From: Petrosia ficiformis
Taxonomy: Eukaryota > Porifera > Demospongiae > Haplosclerida > Petrosiidae
NCBI GenBank assembly: GCA_947044365.1
Contig: OX345644.1
Coordinates: 5,028,577-5,092,576 of the forward strand
Direction of reading: 5' to 3'
DNA: 64,000 nucleotides
Shown here: positions 40,001 to 63,839 of the stretch, piece after piece
Layout of the letters: every line of letters begins with the position of its first letter
Position numbering within the stretch: the first letter of the stretch is position 1
The notes under the pieces: generated by a model
What the model saw: the letters and a program-made list of their open reading frames with translations, nothing else
Database searches by the model: none
Told to the model about the DNA's origin: nothing
Position numbers and translations under genes: made by a program

Positions 40001-42390
40001 ACTTTAATTATTGTGACTTAATAAAACATGTTATTGGCATTTTTGGGAACAATTAATAAGCCTGAAATGCAATCCTTTACTTTAAAATGTGCATTCACTC
40101 TAATTATGCTTATATATATCCACATGAACTATTTTCTCATGTAGATTGTTTGCACAGTTGTTGCTGCTGTTATACACTATCTGATAATAGCTTCATTCAC
40201 ATGGATGTTGTGTGAAGCAATCTTGTTGTTCATACTACTTGTGATTGTATTCTCATCAGTTCGTAAAAAGTGGTACCTTTTTCTACTAGCAGGATGGGGT
40301 ATGACATACAATACATTTAATAATTTTGGGCAGATTCCTTTGTTAGAACATTGAATACAAAACCCAAAAAACTAATTGTTTGAGATGGGGCCAAATATTG
40401 TCCTTATTAGTTTGTAGAAACTATGAGAATTGTAATGTTCTCTTGAAGCTCTAATTGGACCACGGGCTATATATAGCCTTGGTGCTCATTTGAGACTATA
40501 TAAAAATAAAATTTTTCAGATTGGAGCCAAAACATTTCACAGAGTTACATAATAATGTCCTTATTAGGCATGCAAAGTTTTATCATGTTTGTAGAACTGT
40601 GATCATTTTTAATGTCCTCTCAAGTGTTTGTTATGTTGATTCAAACATTCTTTATACTTGTATATTGCAGGAGTTCCTACAATACCTGTGGCATTGTCTT
40701 TAGCAGTATTTCATGATGATTATGGAGTAGAAGGAGAATTGTAAGCTATAATTATAACATACTAGAATGAGTATACTAAATATGATGAGTAAATTCTTAT
40801 TCAACAAAACATTTCAAGTGACTATATGACTTGTTATGAATAATGCACTCTGATATTCTTGCATCATAATTATATTAGTTGCTGGATTAATTTCAGTAAT
40901 GAAGCTGCTATGTGGTTATTCCTTGGACCAATTATATTAATTTTGATAGTAAGTTAAGATACAGTCATAACATTACTATGGCTGTAAAAAAATATTCACT
41001 GTATAATTATCATGTTCTATCTAACAAATCAGTTCATTGAATATACTCCACAGATAAACTTTGTTATTTTTATACTTGCCTTTCGTATCATAATACGCCA
41101 CCAAAGAAAGAAAGAAGGTTCAATTGAAATCAAAAAGACTGGACTTGCATTAGCAAAGTAAAATTAAATTTATCATGTATATTATAGCCTTTACTTTAAT
41201 ACTAATGTGTTTAGTATATTTTTTTCCTATTGTATAGGCAATCTGTAGTAGCTATTGTAACACTTGTTCCTCTACTTGGTTTAACATGGGTATTTGGTTT
41301 ACTAATAGTGAATCAACAATCTACTGTATTTGCATGGCTGTTCACATTTTTCTCATGCTTTCAGGTAAATGAATACCAGAATTGGTGATCATATCCGATT
41401 GCAATAAAATATTATAGTTGTTTGACTGTCATGTCAAGTCTAAGAAATAAATTACTGTTTTATCTATGATTTCATGTTTTTTTGTAGGGTGCTTTTATTT
41501 TGCTCTTCAACATCATTAGGAATGAGAAGGTATAATAGATCATTATTATTATTATGTAAAATTATCAATACAACTGTCCTACACAGATTAGATCTAAGCT
41601 AGCAGATCTTATGTGTTCACAAAAAGTTAGATTTATAATTCTATAATATTGCTATAAATATCCAAATAATTATAATTGCTATGTTGTGTGTAAAAATTAT
41701 ACATTTTGTGTATGCATGTTTTGTAGAATATTGTGCACTTAACATAATAATTATTTTTAATTAAAATTATTTTAAGAAAAGCAGACCAAAGCTCATGGAT
41801 GTTAAAAAAAGACCAGTCATTGATAGCAGCAGGGCAGTCCTCATTCCAACTACAAACCGATTGTCAACAGGACTTGGTCCTTCTTATAATAGTGATATTC
41901 CTATCAATCTGAATCCATTATATAAAGGTGATAATATTAATATACCTCTGACAGAACGGAGACTAAGTGAAGCTGAGCGTAACATGGTACGGAATTCTCA
42001 TCAACAATAATGTATAATCACACTAACAAACATTATAATATGTAACTTTATTATTACATAATTATATTATCATAATATCTCACATAAATACAATTCCTGC
42101 AGACATAATCATTAATTTTATTCTTTCATGCAGAATTTCTTTTTAGCTTCCGTTATGGATTCTCAACAAGACATGAGTGTAATATACTAATGACTAAACA
42201 TTGATTGTATTATAATTTTATTAATAATATTATATTTATAATGTTTGTAGTATAGTTGATTTCATTAGCCTTATATTTTATACAAGTATGGAAAAAATAC
42301 AGATCATCCAGATGGTGCCCAGGAAAGACAGTTAGGAATAGAAGATATGAAGATGATGAGGATTACGAGATGAAACGAGACAAGCACTAA
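17846..42390 (+). CDS. Giant adhesion GPCR: EMI-like, EGF, two IgGFc-binding domains, HormR, GAIN, GPS, 7TM
   Basis: A cell-surface receptor of the adhesion GPCR class, about 2,100 residues. Exons: 17846-17910, 18029-18148, 20700-20803, 22834-22956, 24337-25638, 25862-25984, 27190-28641, 28724-28819, 29650-29772, 31561-31683, 32095-32214, 33053-33175, 33488-33610, 33861-33938, 34350-34445, 34505-34599, 35098-35316, 35368-35436, 35501-35612, 35704-35853, 37043-37112, 37172-37268, 37321-37370, 37766 to the GPS (interrupted), a GPS tail exon ending 38695, 38768-38871, 39157-39280, 40145-40298, 40671-40740, 40879-40948, 41054-41157, 41238-41364, 41488-41529, 41777-41986, 42134-42176, 42287-42390. 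Phases close throughout apart from the GPS, where a repeat of about 0.8 kb is inserted. The second ATG (17846) is the start because the one at 17841 meets a stop within seven codons; it opens a hydrophobic signal peptide [20 protein letters not shown]. Domain order is detailed in separate entries. Ligand and G-protein coupling cannot be read from the sequence. Confidence 0.9.
18893..19090. repeat. Dispersed repeat, family with gcaaaactggcaaaatct end
   Basis: Shares gcccatacattacaattgc-type and agctgaaatctatg-type words with 29966-30480. Its end tcgtcgttaaagtaaagaac matches 30415-30440 and, inverted, about 22490-22530. It lies in an intron of the receptor gene. Confidence 0.6.
19855..20090. 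mobile_element. Palindromic MITE, CCACTTCCACATAA family
   Basis: Left arm cacaggaacaagatggcttt ... acttccacataacaacccta and right arm tagggttgttatgtggaagt ... aaagccatcttgttcctgtg are near-perfect inverted repeats around a short loop. Relatives at 22585-22715 and 31155-31465. Confidence 0.85.
21594..21899. mobile_element. hAT-like MITE with CAGGGGC ends
   Basis: Starts CAGGGGCGGGTCTAG and ends GCCCCCCCTGCCCCTG; the CAGGGGC terminus is inverted at both ends. An internal poly-G run lies at about 21861-21876. Receptor-gene intron. Confidence 0.5.
22325..22530. repeat. Dispersed repeat, inverted relative of 30408-30660
   Basis: Shared words include caaatcattttt(c)gtttgttg / caacaaacgaaaaaatgatt and gttgcattc.t.gtaaaattc. 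An (ATA/TAT)n palindrome sits near 22447-22470. Receptor-gene intron. Confidence 0.6.
22585..22715. mobile_element. Half copy of the CCACTTCCATATAA palindromic MITE
   Basis: Matches one arm of the element at 31155-31465: gtacttatgtagggttatat, then ttgttcgcatgctttttggg and tgacatccctatatc. Confidence 0.75.
22834..22956 (+). other. EGF module 1
   Basis: A single 123-nt phase 1-1 exon encodes [16 protein letters not shown], then [13 protein letters not shown] and a final Cys: six cysteines in EGF order. Confidence 0.88.
23447..24013. repeat. Poly-G/poly-C tract and surrounding decayed repeat
   Basis: A run of about 22 G at 23457-23479, followed within 20 bp by a run of C then A at 23497-23519. 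The region begins ggcgtagcttgg and ends near ctagctatgcc, suggesting weak inverted ends. No coding content. Runs this long are prone to assembly error. Confidence 0.5.
24337..25638 (+). other. IgGFc-binding domain 1
   Basis: A 1,302-nt single exon (434 codons, phase 1-1). Hallmarks of the domain found at the N-terminus of IgG Fc-binding protein (FCGBP) are visible: [47 protein letters not shown], a [19 protein letters not shown] segment and a closing [14 protein letters not shown] region. Numerous N-x-S/T sites suggest glycosylation. If the following intron is retained, a stop arises at 25689, giving a secreted fragment. Binding to immunoglobulin cannot be inferred here, since sponges have none. 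Confidence 0.85.
25862..25984 (+). other. EGF module 2
   Basis: A 123-nt phase 1-1 exon encoding [18 protein letters not shown], then [18 protein letters not shown]. It has one extra Cys next to the third. Confidence 0.85.
26705..26830 (+). pseudogene. Decayed EGF exon inside the intron before IgGFc-binding domain 2
   Basis: Plus-strand sequence from about 26707 reads as a damaged copy of the later EGF exons. Recognisable pieces are [15 protein letters not shown] and SFTVNV followed by stops. The stretch just upstream (tagatgaaatagactcgtac at about 26641) also matches the intron flank of the live EGF exons (29856), so exon and intron were copied together and then decayed. Confidence 0.7.
27190..28641 (+). 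other. IgGFc-binding domain 2 plus EGF module 3 in one exon
   Basis: A 1,452-nt exon. First about 430 codons: [65 protein letters not shown], closing with [20 protein letters not shown]. Then comes an [23 protein letters not shown] and [10 protein letters not shown]. Unlike copy 1, no intron separates the IgGFc-binding domain from its EGF. Confidence 0.85.
28724..28819 (+). other. Short EGF-like module 4
   Basis: A 96-nt phase 1-1 exon with [11 protein letters not shown] and [13 protein letters not shown]. The GWTGDNC closing matches non-calcium-binding EGF or laminin-type modules rather than the cbEGFs that follow. Confidence 0.75.
30010..30307. mobile_element. 298-bp MITE with CATAGGCGTAG ends and 8-bp target duplication
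   Basis: Terminal inverted repeats CATAGGCGTAG (30010) and CTACGCCTATG (to 30307). Both sides carry CTGAAATC (30002-30009 and 30308-30315). The homologous repeat at 18893-19090 has a single ctgaaatc at 18933-18940 with no insertion, an empty site. Confidence 0.85.
31155..31465. mobile_element. Long near-perfect palindromic MITE
   Basis: Arms of about 130 bp: aaaaacgttttcaataaaaa, gtagggatgtcaatcccc, catgcaaacaaggttgggaa and taacataggacccaaaatca recur as reverse complements on the right side, around a loop near 31290-31325. It would fold as one hairpin of about 300 bp. Lies between cbEGF exons 1 and 2. Confidence 0.88.
32507..32555. repeat. (TA)n microsatellite
   Basis: Pure alternating TA between cbEGF exons 3 and 4. 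Confidence 0.9.
33861..33938 (+). other. Acidic Cys-rich linker exon
   Basis: A 78-nt exon encoding about 26 residues with eight Cys and many Asp/Glu ([16 protein letters not shown]). It matches no domain I know; phase 1-1 like its neighbours. It might bind metal or form a disulfide knot; that is speculation. Confidence 0.7.
34350..34599 (+). other. Hormone-receptor-like (HormR) domain
   Basis: Two exons encode [20 protein letters not shown], then [20 protein letters not shown] and C. The W....G/CP..G.A.R.C...G.W pattern is the HormR motif that sits directly before the GAIN domain in adhesion GPCRs. Confidence 0.8.
34672..34938. repeat. GTTTTAGTTAACTA-type MITE (copy 3)
   Basis: Starts cattgttttagttaattg and ends attgtcatagtaaaacattc, with ataactataa words inside. 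Receptor-gene intron, after the HormR exons. Confidence 0.6.
35098..37268 (+). other. GAIN domain exons
   Basis: Exons 35098-35316, 35368-35436, 35501-35612, 35704-35853, 37043-37112 and 37172-37268 encode a helical part ([14 protein letters not shown], then [17 protein letters not shown]) and a beta-rich part ([27 protein letters not shown]). The exon series [14 protein letters not shown] ends at NFTTKY. Order and content fit the GAIN fold, which catalyses cleavage of the GPS in adhesion GPCRs. Confidence 0.85.
35854..37042. repeat. GAIN intron filled with palindromic repeats
   Basis: Contains a short inverted copy of the GGTCCTATATAC MITE (35865-36010, same gatgatgtcaccatcatac word), a TTTA tract (36028-36062), a palindrome gttatatcacatttataaaa ... 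tttataaatgtgatataacc (about 36392-36470), and (TA)n at about 36972-37012. Confidence 0.7.
37321..38695 (+). other. GPS motif, split by an inserted repeat
   Basis: Exon 37321-37370 encodes [12 protein letters not shown]; the next exon from 37766 gives [18 protein letters not shown] and EYEYHV. Direct reading then enters a repeat (from 37849) and meets TAG after ITLAA. The rest of the motif, [13 protein letters not shown], resumes at 38640-38677. The expected autoproteolytic bond is between Val and Thr of HVT (canonical HLT/HLS). A possible rescue is donor 37796-37797 (GATG|GTATTG, phase 1) with acceptor AG 38608-38609 inside the repeat end, which gives [21 protein letters not shown] in frame. 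Whether this splice is used is unknown. Confidence 0.75.
37849..38637. mobile_element. GTAGGCG repeat, copy 1 (inside the GPS)
   Basis: Starts ATTACCCTCGCCGCG with a terminal hairpin (ATTACC ... GGTAAT). It continues with a TG-rich tract, then ttagcaatttttcttgaaaa, and ends near gtaggcgagggtcccgtcc then gacggcactcg. Related copies: 42394-43268 and 43611-44392. A short open frame (38139-38327) has no recognised domain. The left hairpin and right end share CGTAGGCG as a direct, not inverted, repeat. Confidence 0.8.
38768..42390 (+). other. Seven-transmembrane domain and cytoplasmic tail
   Basis: TM1 [22 protein letters not shown]2 [22 protein letters not shown]3 exon with [19 protein letters not shown], the adhesion-GPCR F.WM..EA signature; TM4 [18 protein letters not shown]; second loop [20 protein letters not shown]5 [18 protein letters not shown]6 [18 protein letters not shown]7 [19 protein letters not shown]. 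The tail starts [13 protein letters not shown]. It either stops at 42010 or, using the donor at 41987, continues through exons 42134-42176 and 42287-42390 to a charged end [16 protein letters not shown]. All introns keep phase. Confidence 0.93.
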
Positions 42391-42393
42391 TCA

Positions 42394-43268
42394 TTACCCT
42401 CGCCGCGTAGCGTAGGCGGAAGGGTACTGTAATCGTTTTGTCTGTGTGTGTGTGTGTGTGTTAGCAATTTTTCTGGAAAAATAAAAACATTGACATTTCA
42501 AAAGAGGAACTGGTAGACTTCAAATTATACAAGGAAAAAAAATAACGTAGGAATTCTTCTTTAAACCTTTCGGTTATAAAGTTATCACAATGTTTATAAC
42601 TCACGATTACTGTTTCCAGACTTGAGAAGACTCGTGGAGGCATCTGGACACATCAAAACATAACTACTCCTGTATCATGACTATCGCTAGCAAAGCACTA
42701 CATAAAAGCAAACAAAATTTGGGTAGTGGTTGCTACAACATCGAGTACTGGCTCCAAGCATTCTCCATTACTTTCAAACTCCGCCTATTTCAATTTCAAG
42801 TCATGTGCTGTGCACGTTACTCGAACGTCAGCAGTTTTGAGGACCTGTCTATGCTGTCTTTGTGGAATATTTCACAAGACGAATTGAGGATCTTTCTTTC
42901 TTCTTTCAGATAATACAGAGACTACAATGTAAGACTTATAGTATAGACAAGGAAGAGACTAGTATAATTATACTAAGTAATAAGTAGTGACATGTTAGTT
43001 TATATAATTTATATATATATATATATTATATATATATATATATCTATATCTATTATAATATTATTATAAAAACTAACATGCCAGTACGGTTTTATAACTT
43101 AATATGTTTTATACACAAACTAAACAATCTGAAGTAAACATTCTCATTATTATATGACCATACAAACGAGCAATGATAATTATAATCTTTTGGCATATTA
43201 TATTTCGAAATTATAGTTTGTATTACCTTGCCACGTAGGCGAGGGTCCCGTCCCGACGGTATTCATTT
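42394..43268. mobile_element. GTAGGCG repeat, copy 2
   Basis: Begins with the same ATTACCCTCGCCGCGTAG three bases after the TAA ending the long receptor tail (42388-42390). Ends gtaggcgagggtcccgtcc then gacggtattc. Slightly longer than copy 1 because of a TA-rich insertion near 43005-43080. Confidence 0.8.
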
Positions 43269-43610
43269 AGTAATGATTCAAACTAAACACAATGTAAAAA
43301 CAGTTTTGTTATTTCAACTAATCAGTTGATTACTTTAAATTCATTACTGCTGAATTGAGGTGAAGAGTGGGCCAGCTTAATAATACTTTGGTGTTGAGAT
43401 GTTGTTCACAATGACAAGTAAATTAGTCATGATTCACAGTTTACTTGTAAGTATTTTCCCACATTTACACAAGAACTGTCATCATATCAGTCATCCTCCA
43501 CTATCAATTTACTTAGTCATTGTACTCTTTTAACACCAACACTTACAAATTCAAACTGGCTTATCTTTTAACAGTTCAATACAGCAGTATGGTGTGAAAA
43601 GGCAAATTAT

Positions 43611-44392
43611 TACCCTCGCTGCGTAGCGTAGGCGGAAGGGTACGGTAATCGTTTTGTCTGTGTGTCTGTGTGTGTGTGTTAGCAATTTTTCTTGAAAAAT
43701 AAAAACATTGACATTTCAAAAGGGGTACTGGTACACTTCAAATTATACAAGGAAAAAAAATAACGTAGGAATTCTTCTAAAACCTTTTGGTTCTAAAGTT
43801 ATGACAATTTTTATAACTCACAGTTACCGTTTCACGACTTTAAGATGAAACGAGGGCAATAACGAGAGTAAATATGAACACACAAAACATAAGTGATCCT
43901 CTTGCATGGCTGTCGCTAGCTAAGAAACACTTCAAACCACCAAAACAATCGAGGTAATGGTTGCTTCTGCATCACCATTGATGCAAGATAGAGAGCTACC
44001 TAGCTCCACCTACAGGTATGTGCACGTACGTGCATGCTTGCATACTAAACACGTGGTACAGGTGATTCGTTTTCACACGGAGACTTTAGAGGTAGACTTG
44101 AGAACTTTTCGAAGGAAAACACAGAATAAGATGTAAGATATAATACAAATTATACATTTCATTCATTGATATTCTTATTTTGTCTTTTAGGATATAAAGT
44201 TATATATATATATATATATATATAACAGTTTTAATTAATGCCCATAAATGTTTTCAAATCATTTATATTTCTATTCCATGTAACAAAAGTATTGTTTGTT
44301 TCATACACTTTATTATATATATTTTTTAAATGGAGTGCTTTGTATTACTTTGCCACGTAGGCGAGGGTCCCGTCCCGACGGCGCTCGTATTT
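43611..44392. mobile_element. GTAGGCG repeat, copy 3
   Basis: Starts ATTACCCTCGCTGCGTAG and ends gtaggcgagggtcccgtcc then gacggcgctcg. Very similar to copy 1 through most of its length, including aggggtactgg and aataacgtaggaattcttct. A (TA)n run lies near 44203-44223. Confidence 0.8.
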
Positions 44393-44540
44393 ATTAAAGT
44401 ATGCAATCAAGGTACATGTAAACAACTGATTGGTTGAAATAACCAATCTGTTTTTGCTACTTTTATCAGCCAGATACTGAGAAATATCACGATTTGGATA
44501 TGCTAGTATTCCCATGAGTCCAAAGGATGACTGACAATAC

Positions 44541-46656
44541 GGTTCTGAGCTCAAGTAGAAGGGATCCAAATGATGTAATATGATGTCATAATGCTTTATA
44601 AGGCTTCATAATACTTTATAGTTGTTCTATTTGTGTTTAGTGTGTTTAACTGTGTTTAAAATGTGTTTACTGTGTTTGTCGTGTTTAATTGTGTTTAATT
44701 GTGTTTCTTGTCTTTATCGTGTTTACTGTGTTTATTGTGTTTGCTGTGTTTATCGTGTTTACTGTGTTTATCGCGTTTACTGTGTTTGTCGTGTTTACTG
44801 TGTTTATCGTGTTTGCTGTGTTGATCGTGTTTACTGTGTTTATTGTGTTTGGTGTGTTTCCTGTGTTTATCGTGTTTACTGTGTTTGTCGTGTTTACTGT
44901 GTTTGTTGTGTTTACTGTGTTTATCGTGTTTACTGTGTTTATCATGTTTATCGTGTTTTTTGTGTTGACTGTGTTTATCTTGTTTCTTGTGTTTAATGTG
45001 TTTACTGTGTTTATCGTGTTTACTGTGTTTATCATGTTTCATGTGTTTATCGTGTTTACTGTGTTTATTGTGTTTGCTGTGTTTATAGTGTTTATTGTGT
45101 TTCTTGTGTTTACTGTGTTTACTGTGTTTACTGTGTTTCTCGTGGTTGAGTGAGCTTTTGTAATTAAATCTGCAAGCACTACAGTTTTGATATGAATATA
45201 CATGTACTCTTAAGTGATTATTCTGTACTGCCTTTTTTGAGTGAAAAAGTTATGACTAGCCACCTAATCTACATTATCGTGGTTATTATGATTCTCAACT
45301 ATCCAAGTACTAGTGGAACTAGGCTCTCACCTGAGTGGTGTGAATATATTGCACAACTTTGTAAAACAATGTGAGAGTGAGCGTCAAATTCCACTTACTG
45401 TAACAAAATTTGAGAATTGTCCACAGACACTGCTTGATAGTGTTGGTACACCTCTCATGTATTTGATGCCTTCATTAATCCTATGGTCTCCTTTGGAGCA
45501 GGTTTCTATGCGACATTTTGGTGCCCAAAGTGTTCATCTGTTGGCATAAACCATGTCTCTCTTTATGCAACCGAATGGCGAGATGGTGTGCGAGGACAAT
45601 GATCTGAGCCCTGCAAAATTTATGGAGAGGACATTGTAACACTGTTGGTTGGACATGTGTATGTGTGTACAAGGGGACATGAAGTTGTGGGATATCATCC
45701 CAGCATACTCCAAGAGTGTCCAGCTTGTTCTATTCCTTTCAGGTTATAGCATATCACTGGATTCACAATGCAATGTTTTTTGCCCTTGTAAAAGCTGGAA
45801 TAAGCATCCATGGAATTCATAATATTATGTACAAAAAACAAACATCATGCTACTACCGCCAAAAGCTACAATTTCAAAATTTAAGTGGAAATATCTCCGC
45901 CTTTCCTTCAATTGAGAAATGGCAGCATATTTTTTCATCCTCTATTCCATCACAGCATGCTATATCAGGTTGCTTTTTAGCAGAGTTCTGGTGAAAAGAA
46001 GTGTACACAAAGTTCATGCAAAATACAACGATCAGTGACCAAGATGCTTGGTTGAGCTGTGATTATACATTTGCATCTGCAACTGAGTTGGTTGTGTTTA
46101 AACTAATCAGTGGTATGAGTTTTCTTTTTTCTACACGATAAACACAATAATTACAGTAAACACAAGAAACACGATAAACACAGCAAACACGATAAACACA
46201 GTAAACACGATAAACACAGCAAACACAGTAAACACGATAAACACAGCAAACACAATAAACACAGTAAACACAACAAACACAATAAACACAGTAAACACAT
46301 TGAACACAATAAACACAAGAAACACGATAAACACAGTAAACACATTGAACACAATAAACACAAGAAACATGATAAACACAGTAAACACGATAAACACAGT
46401 AAACACAAGAAACACGATAAACACGATAAACGCAGTAAACACAATAAACACAAGAAACACGATAAACACAGTAAACACGATAAACACAGTAAACACGATA
46501 AACACAGTAAACACATTTTAAATACAGTTAAACACAGTTAAACACAGTTAAACACACTAAACACAAGTAGAATAACTATAAAGTATTATGAAGCCTTAAA
46601 AAGCATTATGACATCATATTACATCATTTGGATCCCCTCTACTTGAGCTCAGAGCC
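44541..46656 (+). mobile_element. Complete fold-back DNA transposon with minisatellite arms
   Basis: Flanked by exact 8-bp duplications GACAATAC (44533-44540 and 46657-46664). Ends GGTTCTGAGCTC and GAGCTCAGAGCC are inverted. Arms continue inverted through gggatccaaatgatgtaata, tgatgtcataatgc and aatactttatagtt, and then through several hundred bases of a 9-bp GTGTTTAYT-type minisatellite on the left (about 44634-45145) and its reverse complement on the right (about 46137-46560). The unique centre carries a broken transposase-like reading frame. Confidence 0.9.
45190..46115 (+). pseudogene. Decayed transposase-like coding region
   Basis: Plus-strand translation shows ENCPQTLLDSVGTPLMYL, a zinc-ribbon-like FWCPKCSSVGINHVSLYATE, GEDIVTLLVGHVYVC and RGHEVVGYHPSILQECPAC, ITGFT, and ISDQDAWLSCDYTFASATEL. 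In-frame TGA (near 45600) and TAG (near 45746) and frame changes break it. The SCDYTFASA segment resembles the first catalytic Asp neighbourhood (DHTFK-like) of large eukaryotic cut-and-paste transposases with Cys-rich N-termini, possibly the Zisupton/KDZ group. That placement is a guess. Confidence 0.6.
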
Positions 46657-46721
46657 GACAATACTAGCTGGTTCATTTATTTAAAAATATGTAAACATTA
46701 GAATTTCATTTGGGAATAAAT

Positions 46722-46960
46722 TTCTTATGGCCATCCATATGATTGCTTTCCCACGGGCTCTTTTATTATATATTCGGTGTCACCTGCGCGAGTATGCGTT
46801 GTATACGTAGTTAAGGAAGTTACGTCATTTTCGGGGGAGGGGGGCGCGGGCTTAACTAGTACTAACGCGCGCTTGGTCAATTAATGGGCGTGGTGCGTAA
46901 ATCAGCGTAATAGAACGTGCGCTCTCGCTCTACAGAATATTATAGTACAGAGCAGCAGGC
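46722..46960. repeat. MITE of the ATGGCC...GATTGCTTTCC family (copy A)
   Basis: Starts atggccatccatatgattgc. The interior gtatgcgttgtatacgtagt and ttaatgggcgtggtgc recur inverted at about 61915-62025, and a diverged copy lies at 53538-53770. Unusually CpG-rich for this window. Confidence 0.65.
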
Positions 46961-47570
46961 TTGTAGCTTTACTAGCTTATGTAGAAACTAGAACTAATAG
47001 CGGGCTATTCTTCCTGAAATATATTTCTAAAGTTCTAGAAGGTCCTTAATGGTCTATATATGTATATTAGTTTATCAGTTTACATGACCTTGTGATAAGT
47101 TTGAATTGCTATCAATAAACATACTAAGTATATACACATAAATGAGCAATGCAAAGTTTGATTGAGCCCTTGTACATTATGTGCATATTAACTGATAATT
47201 TATTAATGTTTAGTTCTGATTGTCATAGTACACACCACATATATGGAATATAATATCCAGGCATTGTATTCTGTTGTACAACTACTGCTATATATATATA
47301 TATATATAGTACTGTTGTGATACTGAGTGCCAGTGTGATATTTAAGATCTATTTTGTATTCATTTGTAGTTCGGGAATATATTAAATATGCAGTGGTAAA
47401 AATATTTCTCCATGAACGGACATTGTTTGTTGATAATGCTGGATTATTAATTTTAGTTGAGTAAGGGAAACATATCAAGTGGTAGAGATGGGTGCACTGT
47501 AGATTATTATATAACTCCACCGATTTAACCCTACTCTTCCGACCTATGGTTTTGCTGAATGTCTTTTTAA

Positions 47571-47754
47571 GGTGGTACTAGGGAGTGGGCAGATGCGACT
47601 CCAATCAGTTTCTGAAAATAAACTATCAGTGAAAACATTTAGGCCCAATAATTATACCCCCGGGTGGGTGTGGCTTCCAAAAGATACAGAGATTGTATGC
47701 AGCAAGAAGCTGGCAAGAGTAGGAGTTTCATCTACCCCTCCCCCTAGTACAACC
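47571..47754. mobile_element. 184-bp MITE with TTAA target duplication
   Basis: Bounded by TTAA at 47567-47570 and 47755-47758. Ends GGTGGTACTAGGGAG and the reverse complement of GGTTGTACTAGGGGG pair well. TTAA targets are the mark of piggyBac-type elements. It ends about 125 bp before the AHCYL start codon. Confidence 0.75.
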
Positions 47755-47882
47755 TTAACGCAGCCATGGCGATGATGAAGTCCGTGAAGTGTGACAGTGT
47801 CATTAATTTTGTTTTTATGGGCGTTTATCCTTTTTAGAGGAAGGTGGAGCCGTGTTCATCTAACCTGTGAACATAAAACGGA

Positions 47883-63839
<15,957 letters not shown>

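Noticed and set aside
44622..45153. Long overlapping open frames on both strands in the GTGTTTA minisatellite
   Set aside because: A 9-bp repeat without stop codons is open in several frames on both strands. The encoded VFIVFTVF / NTINTVNT strings are low complexity and belong to a transposon arm.
46131..46521. Mirror-image open frames in the right minisatellite arm
   Set aside because: Same reason: this is the reverse complement of the left arm, with no sign of coding.
44634..46560. Possible CRISPR-like array
   Set aside because: The repeats are contiguous 9-mers without spacers and occur in a eukaryotic transposon arm.
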